DNA of 6,139 nt from an uncultured Sphingobium sp. Lineage in GTDB: Bacteria; Pseudomonadota; Alphaproteobacteria; Sphingomonadales; Sphingomonadaceae. A program made the translations under genes and the position numbers. The stretch covers positions 1-6,139 of the forward strand of contig CAJYHD010000219.1 in NCBI GenBank assembly GCA_913773715.1, in the 5' to 3' direction. How positions within the stretch are numbered: the stretch's first letter is position 1; each line of letters starts with the position of its first letter. The notes under the pieces were generated by a model. That model saw only the letters and a list, made by a program, of their open reading frames with translations. It did not search any database and had not been told where the DNA came from. Positions 1 through 6,000 of the stretch are shown piece after piece.

Positions 1-21
1 CGCACGGGCCGACCGTCGCAC

Positions 22-49
22 CGCGTGCCCTGGGGGCGTCGGACACGCG
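22..49 (-). terminator. Candidate hairpin terminator after the efflux operon
   Basis: A 9-bp stem (positions 22-30 with 41-49) closes a 10-base loop, starting about 22 bases past the stop of the outer membrane factor gene. One pair (28/43) is a mismatch in plus-strand RNA but a G-U wobble in minus-strand RNA, so the hairpin is more stable in the operon's own transcript. No U-tract follows, so it is not a classical intrinsic terminator. It may be a 3' end-stabilising hairpin or may act with Rho. No gene is visible in positions 1-71. Confidence 0.35.
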
Positions 50-71
50 ATCCGGTGATGAGGGAGGGCGC

Positions 72-1556
72 TCACTGTATTTCGAGAGCAACGCGCTCTG
101 GACCGAGTCCCCAACCAAGGCCAAGGCTCTTCTGAAGCGCGATGTAGGCGGTGGTGTAATCGGCCTGAGCCTGGGCGAGGCTCTGCTCGGCCTGCAGGCG
201 CTGGCGCTCGACGTCGAGGAGGTCGATGGTGCTTATCGTGCCGGCCGTGTTGCGCTGGTCGGTCAGCATAGAGGCCTTGCCGGCCGAGGCGCTGGCCCGG
301 GCCAGACGGGCGACGGTGGTGCGCTGGTTGCCGTAGCGTGATAGCGAGGTTTCGGCGTCCTGCATCGCCTGCAGCACGGTCTGCTCGTACTGGGCCAGCG
401 CCTCGTCAGCGCCCGCTTTGGATTGCCGGATTTGGGCAAGGGTCCGTCCGAAGTCGAGGATGCTCCAAGACAGCGTCGGCCCAAGGTTGTAGGTCGAAGC
501 CGCCAACGAGCCGATGGAGCCGATGTTGGGGGAGACCCAACCGGCGTTGCCGATGAGGTTCACGCGCGGGAACAGGCGCGCCACGGATTGACCGATCTGG
601 GCGTTGGCGGCGGCGAGTTGGCGCTCCGCCCGCCGGATGTCCGGCCGCCTCCGGATCATGGCGCCAGGATCGCCGATGGCCACCACGCGCGGTGGCATCG
701 GCACGGCACGGGGCTGTTTCAGTAGGGCATCGACGGCGCCCGGCTCACGGGAGACCAGCACGGCGATCTGATTTAGAGACTGGTCGATCTGCGCCTGGAA
801 GACCGGCGCTTGGGCGGAGGTTGTCTCGAATTGGGTGCGCAAACGTTCCACGTCTAGCGACGAGGCCGCGCCACCGGCCAGCCGCTGCTGGCTGAGGCTT
901 ACCGCCTCGCGCTGGAGCGTGGCCGCACGTTGGGTCAATGCGAGGCGCCTCTGGGCTCCGCGGAGTGTTACGTAGGACTGCGCCACCTCGGCCGCGACTT
1001 GCACCTGCGCGTCGGCCACGGCCGCTTCTGCTGCCTCGCCCTGGGCGACGGCCTGCTCGATGGCGCGCTGCTTGCCGCCGAAGATATCGATCTCCCAGGT
1101 TGCGTCGAAAGTGGCGTTGTAGAGATCAATATTCAGCGACTTGGGAACCGTACCGCCGGCCGAGCCGAGGCCACTCCCGACGAAATCCCTAACTGGCAGC
1201 TGGTTGTTCAGCGCGAAGGTATTCGCCGAGATGCTGGGCGCAAGGGCGGCCGTCCTCTGGCCGAGCACGGCGCGGGACTGGAGCAGCCGTGCCGACGCGA
1301 TTTGCACGTTGGTATTCGAGGCGAGGGCGTCCTCGACGAGATCGCTCAGAATCGGATCGCGCAACGCTGTCCACCATCGGGCTGGCGGATCGACGGCAAC
1401 GACGTTGCGAACCGCGACGCCGCGCATGAATGGCGCACCCGCCTCGGCGCGTGGCGCCGTAATCGGTGGGCCCCCGTAGTCCGGGCCAACGACGCACCCG
1501 CCGAGGAGGACCGCCGTCAAGGGCAGCATGCCCCGCAGAAGGGTATTCGGGATCAT
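72..1556 (-). CDS. NodT-type outer membrane factor lipoprotein of the tripartite efflux pump
   Basis: This 494-residue protein is the outer membrane channel of the pump, a TolC/OprM-like trimer that carries the substrate across the periplasm and outer membrane. Residues 1-20 are a short lipoprotein signal with lipobox LGGC (18-21), so Cys21 should be lipidated. The CVVGPDY that follows is the usual start of mature NodT-family proteins. Two OEP repeats follow: the first spans about 62-265, opening with the WW.AL.DP.L..LV pattern (61-74) and containing WEIDIFGG (154-161). The second spans about 295-482, with RRPDIRRAE (303-311) and the paired WSILDFGR (364-371). The helices are Ala/Gln-rich, as expected for the alpha-barrel. 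Met1 is preferred over Met10 because only Met1 leaves a full signal with a basic residue (Arg8) before the hydrophobic core. The gene starts 7 bases after the transporter stop with no clear Shine-Dalgarno sequence, so translation is probably coupled. The substrate cannot be told from this gene. Confidence 0.95.
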   Translation of the reverse strand: MIPNTLLRGMLPLTAVLLGGCVVGPDYGGPPITAPRAEAGAPFMRGVAVRNVVAVDPPARWWTALRDPILSDLVEDALASNTNVQIASARLLQSRAVLGQRTAALAPSISANTFALNNQLPVRDFVGSGLGSAGGTVPKSLNIDLYNATFDATWEIDIFGGKQRAIEQAVAQGEAAEAAVADAQVQVAAEVAQSYVTLRGAQRRLALTQRAATLQREAVSLSQQRLAGGAASSLDVERLRTQFETTSAQAPVFQAQIDQSLNQIAVLVSREPGAVDALLKQPRAVPMPPRVVAIGDPGAMIRRRPDIRRAERQLAAANAQIGQSVARLFPRVNLIGNAGWVSPNIGSIGSLAASTYNLGPTLSWSILDFGRTLAQIRQSKAGADEALAQYEQTVLQAMQDAETSLSRYGNQRTTVARLARASASAGKASMLTDQRNTAGTISTIDLLDVERQRLQAEQSLAQAQADYTTAYIALQKSLGLGWGLGPERVALEIQ

Positions 1557-1563
1557 GGCGGGC

Positions 1564-3111
1564 TCAATGCATCGCGACCGGGCCGCCCTTGGGCAGCGGA
1601 CGCAGGAACAGGACGAGCGGGATAACGACCAGCATGATCACGCCGAAGACGAAGAACAAGTCGGAGAAGGTCATCACCAGGGCCTGAGCGTCGATGACCT
1701 GCTTGAAGCCGGCGAGGGCTTGGCGCATGCCGTCGGGTCCGCCGGCACCGCCCATCGCATTCAAGCGATCCTGCGCCAGAACGGAATTGGCGTTCACGGA
1801 TTCGAGCAGGCGGTCCGTATGGAGGTCGCTGCGTCGCTCCTGCAGTGTGGTGATCAGGGCTAGGCCGAAAGAGCCGCCGAGGTTGCGTGCTCCGTTGAAT
1901 AGGCCGGAGGCGTCGTTCGCCTTTTCGGGCGGGACGGAACTCGTTGCGGCCTGGTTGAGGAATAGCAGCGCGAAGCCCTGTCCGACCCCGCGCAGGAGCT
2001 GTGAGACCACGAACTGGCCGCCGGCATCCTCGGTGGTAAGGCCGGAATCGAGGAAGCAGCTCCAGCCGTAGAAGACCAGGCCGAGGGCTACTGCGAACCG
2101 TACGTCGATCACCCGGATAAGGAGGGGGAAGAACGGTAGCATCATAAGGGTTGGGACCCCTGACAGCAGCACGATATGGCCAGCCTGCTCAGCGTTGTAG
2201 TGTGGGACCTGCGAGAGGAACTGGGGGATCAGGTAGAGGATGCCGTAAAGTCCGCCGCCAACGGCGAAGCTCATCAAGAACACGCTGCCGAACGCTCGCG
2301 TGCGCAGGATGCTCATGTCGATGACGGGTGCCTTCGCGGTGAACTGCCCGATGGCGAGCAGGATAAATCCGAAGGTTGCAGCAACGCTCAGCGAGATGAT
2401 GAGGTTTGAGGCGAACCACTGCTCACGCTGCCCGTCCTCTAGCACCACAGTGAGGCAACCGAGGCCGATGACGAGGCCGATAATGCCAAACCAGTCGCCT
2501 TCGAGTACTTGCGCCGGATGGGCTTTCTGGTGTGGCAGGCCGACAAACAGAAGCACGAGGAGGCCGAGGCCGATGGGGACGTTAATGAAGAACAGATAGT
2601 GCCAGCTCGCATTTTCGGTGAGCCAGCCTCCAATGATGGGACCGACGACCGGCCCGAGCACCGCCGTCATGCCGAACAGGGCGACGCCGACGGGCTGCTT
2701 GTCCGGCGGCAGACGGGTGGCGACGATGGTGAGCGCTGTCGGGATCATGCCACCGCCGGCTACGCCCTGGCCGACGCGACCGATAATCATCATGTCGAGG
2801 TTTGTTGCGACGCCGCACAGCACTGAGAACCCGACGAACAGGATCGTGCAAGCGACGAGGAAGTTGCGCAGGCCGAATACGCGTTCGAGCCATCCCGTCA
2901 GTGGGATGATAATGATCTCTGCGACAAGGTAAGCCGTTGAGATCCAGGTTCCCTCAGAGCCGCTGGCGCCAACCTCTCCCTGGATGGTCGGTAGGGCCGC
3001 GTTGACGATGGAGGTGTCGAGGGTCGCCATCAGAGCGCCGATGGTCCCGGCCGCAACCGCGAGCCAGGCGGCGGCATCGGCCTTGGCCGGCGGGGTAGGG
3101 TGTCCGCTCAT
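1564..3111 (-). CDS. emrB: DHA2-family MFS drug/H+ antiporter, EmrB type
   Basis: This 515-residue inner-membrane protein should be the proton-driven transporter of the pump, with the 14 membrane helices usual for the DHA2 (EmrB/QacA) family. Motifs seen are LDTSIVNAALP in helix 1 (31-41, the DHA2 motif D1), a motif A variant GWLERVFGLRN in the helix 2-3 loop (73-83), and GRVGQGVAGG with Arg112 (111-120, motif B). The antiporter motif C follows as GMTAVLGPVVGPIIGGW (147-163), then FFINVPIG (174-181), which is nearly invariant in EmrB proteins. Length is normal for the family and no break is seen. Its ATG overlaps the stop of the fusion protein gene (ATGA), so the two are probably translationally coupled. 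EmrB relatives export hydrophobic acids, uncouplers and other amphiphilic compounds, but the substrate here is not predictable. The name emrB is by family and operon context, not proven orthology. Confidence 0.95.
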   Translation of the reverse strand: MSGHPTPPAKADAAAWLAVAAGTIGALMATLDTSIVNAALPTIQGEVGASGSEGTWISTAYLVAEIIIIPLTGWLERVFGLRNFLVACTILFVGFSVLCGVATNLDMMIIGRVGQGVAGGGMIPTALTIVATRLPPDKQPVGVALFGMTAVLGPVVGPIIGGWLTENASWHYLFFINVPIGLGLLVLLFVGLPHQKAHPAQVLEGDWFGIIGLVIGLGCLTVVLEDGQREQWFASNLIISLSVAATFGFILLAIGQFTAKAPVIDMSILRTRAFGSVFLMSFAVGGGLYGILYLIPQFLSQVPHYNAEQAGHIVLLSGVPTLMMLPFFPLLIRVIDVRFAVALGLVFYGWSCFLDSGLTTEDAGGQFVVSQLLRGVGQGFALLFLNQAATSSVPPEKANDASGLFNGARNLGGSFGLALITTLQERRSDLHTDRLLESVNANSVLAQDRLNAMGGAGGPDGMRQALAGFKQVIDAQALVMTFSDLFFVFGVIMLVVIPLVLFLRPLPKGGPVAMH

Positions 3112-4418
3112 GGCTTAGCGCCCGCCGAGCGCGAACGGCCGACCTGTCCACCCGGGCCCACCTGCGCCACGGGCTCCTCGGCCGACTCATCGTCTTCCTC
3201 CTCCTCCGCGCGTGCGGCACGCGTATCGACTGAGACAACGACAGATAGGCCGGGGACCAGAACCTTGCGGGCCTCCGCACCCGCCTTGAACCGGATGCGC
3301 ACGGGGACGCGCTGCACGATCTTGGTGAAGTTGCCCGTGGCGTTCTCCGGCGGGATCAGCGCGAACTGCGCGCCGGTGCCCGGCGAGAAGCTAGCCACGC
3401 GCCCCTGCAGATCCCTCCCAGAGAGGGCATCGACCGAGATCGTCACCGGCTGACCGATCCGCATCAGGCCGACCTGGGTCTCCTTAAAGTTCGCGTCAAT
3501 GTAAAGATCGTCGACTGGCACGACGCTCATCAAGCGCGTGCTGGCCTGAACGTACTGGCCGACCCGAGCAGTTAGGTCGCCGATCCTACCCGCTATAGGG
3601 CTTTTGATCGTGGCGTGGCCGATGTCAATCTGAGCCCGAAGCAACCCAGCGCGGGCCTGATCTACGGCGGCCTTGGCCTGCAAAACTGCGGCCTTCAGGG
3701 TATCGACTTGTTTATTAGCCGATAGCAACTGAGCCTTGTTGACCTCGACCTGCGCGTCGTTCTGCTCGGCTTGGCTGCGATACTGATCGAGCTTCTCCAC
3801 GGTGTCGGCACCGGATGCTGCAAGGGGCTTGTAGCGACGCACTTGCTCAGCAGAAAACTTGGCAGTGACTTGCGAGGCGGAGAGCTGCGCCTTGGCTTGG
3901 TCAATCTGCGCTTGCTGTCGCGAGAGTTCGGTCTCCGCGCGGGCGACGTCGGCTTGGCGCACGACGACCTGGGCCTGCTGCTCCCTGAGTCTCGCCTGGG
4001 CCTCGCCATCGTCGATAGTCATCAGGATCTGGCCCGCTATAACCACTTGATTAGCGGAGACAGGGAGCGAGGCGACGTAACCCGACACCTGAGGCGAGAT
4101 CGTCACCTGGTCGGCCTTGATGTAGGCGTTGTTGGTTTCCTGAATGAAGCGCCCGACGGTCCAGTACCGCCATGCCCAGATGCCGCCCCCCACGAGGGCC
4201 GCGATCACGATTAAGGAGAGAAGTACCTTCACCCATGTCTTCTTCAGGGGCGACGACGCCTTGGCGTCTCCGTCCGTCACCCCTTCTCCGTTGCCGTCCG
4301 ACGTACCACGATCCTGATTCGGGCCCCGGCGGTCCTCGTTCGATCCATGGGGGTCCGCCTCGCGCCGGTAGGCTTCGGCATCCGTTACCGACCCCGTGTC
4401 CTGTCCACCTTGGGCCAT
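3108..4418 (-). CDS. emrA: HlyD/EmrA-family periplasmic membrane fusion protein
   Basis: This 436-residue adaptor links the inner-membrane transporter to the outer membrane channel. It has a hydrophilic N-terminus (1-61), one membrane anchor (about 62-86, ending in WAWRYW), then the EmrA-like segment NNAYIKAD (96-103). A barrel-sandwich/lipoyl half follows (about 104-134, SGYV...DD), then a long Ala/Gln/Lys coiled-coil hairpin (about 136-265). The second lipoyl half contains ATIKSPIAGRIG, and the beta-barrel includes NFKETQ, a signature of EmrA proteins. Two ends are unusual: a long polar leader rich in Asp, Gly, Asn and Arg before the anchor, and an acidic tail (EEEEDDESAEE, 405-415) plus a Gly/Ser/Arg end, making it longer than E. 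coli EmrA (about 390 residues). The leader may be partly an annotation effect, since an in-frame GTG at residue 47 has a better ribosome site. It is first in the operon, directly downstream of the operator-bearing promoter region. Confidence 0.94.
   Translation of the reverse strand: MAQGGQDTGSVTDAEAYRREADPHGSNEDRRGPNQDRGTSDGNGEGVTDGDAKASSPLKKTWVKVLLSLIVIAALVGGGIWAWRYWTVGRFIQETNNAYIKADQVTISPQVSGYVASLPVSANQVVIAGQILMTIDDGEAQARLREQQAQVVVRQADVARAETELSRQQAQIDQAKAQLSASQVTAKFSAEQVRRYKPLAASGADTVEKLDQYRSQAEQNDAQVEVNKAQLLSANKQVDTLKAAVLQAKAAVDQARAGLLRAQIDIGHATIKSPIAGRIGDLTARVGQYVQASTRLMSVVPVDDLYIDANFKETQVGLMRIGQPVTISVDALSGRDLQGRVASFSPGTGAQFALIPPENATGNFTKIVQRVPVRIRFKAGAEARKVLVPGLSVVVSVDTRAARAEEEEDDESAEEPVAQVGPGGQVGRSRSAGAKP
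4278..4289 (-). promoter_or_regulatory. Possible internal GTG start with Shine-Dalgarno in the fusion protein gene
   Basis: On the minus strand, GGAG (4289-4286) lies 5 bases before an in-frame GTG (4280-4278), which is codon 47. The ATG at 4418 has only a weak purine-rich stretch (AGAGTGG) before it. Starting here would give 390 residues with a 15-residue leader before the anchor, matching the usual EmrA length and topology better. Against this, the upstream frame stays open and codon-like through 46 codons, so the ATG is kept as the main call. Confidence 0.3.
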
Positions 4419-4445
4419 CGCGCTGCCACTCTGAGAGCAAAAATA

Positions 4446-4459
4446 GAACGTAATCGTTC
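4446..4459. promoter_or_regulatory. Probable TetR-family operator of the efflux operon (GAACG-N4-CGTTC)
   Basis: A perfect 5-bp inverted repeat, GAACG and CGTTC around TAAT, sits 28 to 41 bases before the fusion protein ATG and immediately after a possible -10 of that operon. TetR/AcrR repressors typically bind such dyads in the promoter region divergent to their own gene, which fits this layout. A second, tighter dyad AACG-G-CGTT lies beside it at 4465-4473, so four alternating AACG/CGTT half-sites run from 4447 to 4473. A near copy of the main site lies upstream of the phospholipase-like gene at 5878-5891. Binding by the neighbouring TetR protein is inference. Confidence 0.6.
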
Positions 4460-4486
4460 CTTATAACGGCGTTTGGTCGCGCGCAA
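4460..4486 (-). promoter_or_regulatory. Candidate promoter of the efflux operon
   Basis: On the minus strand TTGCGC (4486-4481) could be a -35 and TATAAG (4465-4460) a -10, with a 15-base spacer that is shorter than ideal. The TATA-like core is the only such element close before the operon. The operator dyads overlap the spacer and follow the -10 directly, so a bound repressor would block polymerase. Element assignment is tentative. Confidence 0.35.
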
Positions 4487-4492
4487 CTGCCT

Positions 4493-4527
4493 TTGAGGCG
4501 ACGGTATCGGTATCGCAGACGTAAAAT
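4493..4527 (+). promoter_or_regulatory. Weak candidate promoter region of the TetR gene with tandem GGTATC
   Basis: TAAAAT (4522-4527) is a possible -10 for the plus-strand regulator gene, about 80 bases before its ATG. The only TTGA-like hexamer (4493-4498) is 23 bases away, too far for a standard spacer. Between them GGTATC occurs twice in tandem (4503-4514). This could be a regulator site or chance. The TetR gene itself has no convincing Shine-Dalgarno sequence before its ATG. Confidence 0.2.
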
Positions 4528-4604
4528 TGGTCTCGGCCGTGCGGAGCGCTTCCTTTCCAAAAAACTCCTGCTACGTTTTCACAGGCATCGAATAGCGGCA
4601 GATC

Positions 4605-5255
4605 ATGCTAAATGAGACGACACCGGCGCGCGGTCGGCGCCTTGGGCGACCAGCACGTGGGACAGAGGGCGATGCGACCCTGCGCATCCTCAATGCCGCG
4701 ATGCCTATCTTCCTCGCCGAGGGGTTCGAGGCTGCCAGCATCGACGGTATCTCTGCAGCCGCTGGAGTCTCGAAAAAGACCTTCTACGTCCGGTTCAGTT
4801 CAAAAGCCGATCTGTTCGAGGCCGTCTGTCTTCGCTTCATCGAGGAGCGTATACCCGCCATCGAGCGTGAGGCGGGTTATTTTGGATCGGCAAGCGAGTG
4901 CCTGCACCGGATCGCACTCGCGTCGCTGAAGGTCGCCCTGACACCGGACGTCATCGCGTTCCAGCGAGTTATTACGGCCGAGGCGCTCCGCTTCCCGCAA
5001 TTCGCTCTGTTGATGAACGACTTCGGGCAGACACGGCTTCACTCCATAATTGAGAGATGCCTCGAGCAAGCTGTTGAGTCTGGTGAGATTACGGTCCCTG
5101 ATACGCGCTTCGCTGCAGAATGCTTTCTCAATCTAACTATTCGCCCGCCAGTGGACCGCGCAGTCCTGGGGCTGGAGCGGGCCGAACTGACCCATGTCAA
5201 ACGTGAGACACTAAAGCGCACCACCGAGTTCTTCCTTAGGAACTGTCGCCCCTGA
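4605..5255 (+). CDS. TetR/AcrR-family transcriptional regulator (AefR-like C-terminus)
   Basis: This 216-residue protein is a predicted dimeric cytoplasmic repressor. The N-terminus has the basic GRRLGRPARG arm (10-19), followed by helix 1 (ILNAAMPIFLAEGFEAASI, 28-46). The helix-turn-helix covers about 46-70, with GISAAAGVSKKTFYVRF and the trailing SSKADLFEAV that is typical of the family. The ligand domain (about 75-216) carries RVITAEALRFPQFA (121-134), a pattern seen in the AefR-like TetR C-terminal family often found with efflux genes. Five Cys (75, 99, 152, 173, 214) are present, with no evident metal site. It is transcribed divergently from the pump operon across 186 bases containing inverted repeats, so it most likely represses the pump until a pump substrate binds. 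Autoregulation is possible but not shown. No other in-frame Met precedes the DNA-binding domain, so this start is secure. Confidence 0.93.
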   Translation: MLNETTPARGRRLGRPARGTEGDATLRILNAAMPIFLAEGFEAASIDGISAAAGVSKKTFYVRFSSKADLFEAVCLRFIEERIPAIEREAGYFGSASECLHRIALASLKVALTPDVIAFQRVITAEALRFPQFALLMNDFGQTRLHSIIERCLEQAVESGEITVPDTRFAAECFLNLTIRPPVDRAVLGLERAELTHVKRETLKRTTEFFLRNCRP

Positions 5256-5365
5256 CGCTTGCCGTCTGCTTGAACAGCAATTGCCGCACACAAGCGGACT
5301 TTGGGCGCTACCCCGCTACGACCGGCCCGGCCTGTCCGGGTCATGCAAACGAGCTTGTCGCTCTC

Positions 5366-5388
5366 CGCGGGGGTTATTGCCCCCCGCG
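5366..5388. terminator. GC hairpin between convergent genes, possible bidirectional terminator
   Basis: CGCGGGGG (5366-5373) pairs perfectly with CCCCCGCG (5381-5388) around a 7-base AT-rich loop, giving an 8-bp all-GC stem. It lies 110 bases past the TetR stop and 50 bases past the stop of the convergent phospholipase-like gene. Neither strand has a U-tract after the stem, so termination would need Rho or another mechanism. Its placement in the only convergent gap of the window supports a transcript-end role. Confidence 0.5.
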
Positions 5389-5401
5389 CTCCGCCTGCAT
5401 T

Positions 5402-5431
5402 GGACAGACATCTGGCCGAGTGTCTATGTCC
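5402..5431 (-). terminator. Imperfect hairpin in the 3' flank of the phospholipase-like gene
   Basis: GGACAGACA (5402-5410) pairs with TGTCTATGTCC (5421-5431) with a 2-base bulge and a 10-base loop, beginning 7 bases after the minus-strand stop codon. There is no U-tract. It may stabilise or end the transcript together with the stronger GC hairpin just beyond it. Chance is not excluded. Confidence 0.25.
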
Positions 5432-5438
5432 GATCGGT

Positions 5439-5813
5439 TTAATGTCCTAGCGCAAGGCCATCGCGGCACATCATCAAATCGCTTCCCTGCGCGATGAGAC
5501 TGGCCAGTATCCGGATATCCTGGGGCTGGCGAGGGCTGGCAGCAATGAGGCTGGCGTCCCGCTTGAGTTGACGATGGCAGCCGCAAGCCGGTAGCCCGAA
5601 GTCTGGCGTGCACGCATCGTGACGCATGCAAGCGGCGTCGAGCGCGTCCACAGGCTTCATGCCCGGGCCGTTGTTCCCAGGCCCGCAATAGTTGCCGTGG
5701 ATCAGCATCTTCGTCCGCATTGTTTGGCTCGGGACATCTTGAGCTCGTGCGGACGCTGCAAAGGAGACAGCGATCAGGGGCATGAACAGGGCAGCAACAC
5801 AGAAGCAGCGCAT
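5439..5813 (-). CDS. Small secreted phospholipase A2-like protein
   Basis: This 124-residue protein has a cleavable signal peptide: a hydrophobic stretch at 6-20, then ASARA before Q25 as a likely signal peptidase I site. The mature protein of about 100 residues carries the phospholipase A2 pattern. It has a calcium-loop-like YCGPGNNGP (42-50), then PVDALDAACMRHDAC (54-68) with the His65-Asp66 pair that is catalytic in secreted PLA2 enzymes. Asp86 in a following helix could be the second catalytic Asp. Six Cys in the mature part (43, 62, 68, 77, 79, 116) could form disulfides in the periplasm or outside. If active it would hydrolyse the sn-2 ester of phospholipids with calcium. The loop differs from the animal YCGWGG form and resembles bacterial, fungal or parvovirus VP1-type versions. 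Start choice follows the signal peptide; the Shine-Dalgarno is weak. It converges with the TetR gene. Activity and substrate are unproven, and a non-enzymatic calcium-binding role is possible. Confidence 0.8.
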   Translation of the reverse strand: MRCFCVAALFMPLIAVSFAASARAQDVPSQTMRTKMLIHGNYCGPGNNGPGMKPVDALDAACMRHDACTPDFGLPACGCHRQLKRDASLIAASPRQPQDIRILASLIAQGSDLMMCRDGLALGH

Positions 5814-5877
5814 GGGATCGCTCGGGTTGGAAGCCGCATCGGCATGGCATCAAGATTCGACGCTCCAACATTTGGTA

Positions 5878-5891
5878 AACGATATCGTTCC
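5878..5891 (-). promoter_or_regulatory. Operator-like perfect palindrome AACGATATCGTT upstream of the phospholipase-like gene
   Basis: A perfect 12-bp palindrome (5878-5889) lies 65 to 76 bases before the ATG of the phospholipase-like gene. Read toward that gene, GGAACGATATCGTT matches GGAACGATTACGTT of the efflux operator at 12 of 14 positions, in the same gene-relative orientation and with the same AACG-N4-CGTT spacing. This suggests the same DNA-binding protein recognises both. No clear -35/-10 pair for the phospholipase-like gene could be assigned around it. Confidence 0.5.
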
Positions 5892-5903
5892 CGCGATCCG
5901 CGG
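5891..5903. repeat. Inverted repeat CCGCG-ATC-CGCGG
   Basis: A 5-bp perfect dyad with a 3-base centre touches the right edge of the AACGATATCGTT palindrome. The two may form one compound control site. Short GC dyads are common in DNA this GC-rich, so its significance is uncertain. Confidence 0.35.
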
Positions 5904-5932
5904 CAGCCCGTAGGAGCGATGCGACAAGGAGT

Positions 5933-5948
5933 GGCACGTGCCGGCACG
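5933..5948. repeat. Two overlapping perfect palindromes, GGCACGTGCC and CGTGCCGGCACG
   Basis: A 10-bp palindrome (5933-5942) and a 12-bp palindrome (5937-5948) overlap by 6 bases because GGCACG is repeated. On the plus strand CTTTAGCTT follows, giving a weakly terminator-like look for any rightward transcript. It could also be a dimer-binding site in the promoter region of the phospholipase-like gene. No function can be assigned. Confidence 0.4.
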
Positions 5949-5971
5949 CTTTAGCTTGAATGTGACTGATA

Positions 5972-6000
5972 GAATGAGGTTCACGGACTCGTGAATGAGG
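5972..6000. repeat. Direct repeat GAATGAGG flanking the inverted repeat TTCACG-N4-CGTGAA
   Basis: GAATGAGG occurs at 5972-5979 and 5993-6000, 21 bases apart or two helical turns. Between them, and partly overlapping the second copy, TTCACG and CGTGAA (5980-5995) form a 6-bp perfect dyad around GACT. The layout looks like a binding site for a regulator other than the one using AACG-N4-CGTT. It is about 165 bases upstream of the phospholipase-like start and 36 bases before the rightward promoter candidate. Confidence 0.45.

Noticed and set aside
1392..1404. GCAACG-A-CGTTGC dyad resembling the AACG/CGTT half-sites
   Set aside because: It lies inside the outer membrane factor coding sequence, has a 1-base rather than 4-base centre, and lacks the GGAACGAT core, so it is likely chance from codon use.
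930..1625. Long plus-strand open frame (231 codons) opposite the outer membrane factor
   Set aside because: It is antisense to a gene with clear lipobox and OEP motifs, has no recognisable domain, and long opposite-strand open frames are expected in GC-rich coding DNA.
4051..4560. Minus-strand open frame covering the divergent promoter and the start of the fusion protein gene
   Set aside because: It crosses the operator in a different frame from the well-supported EmrA-like protein and has no family features.
5619..5954. Plus-strand open frame opposite the phospholipase-like gene and its upstream region
   Set aside because: It has no signal, domain or ribosome site and lies antisense to a motif-bearing gene.
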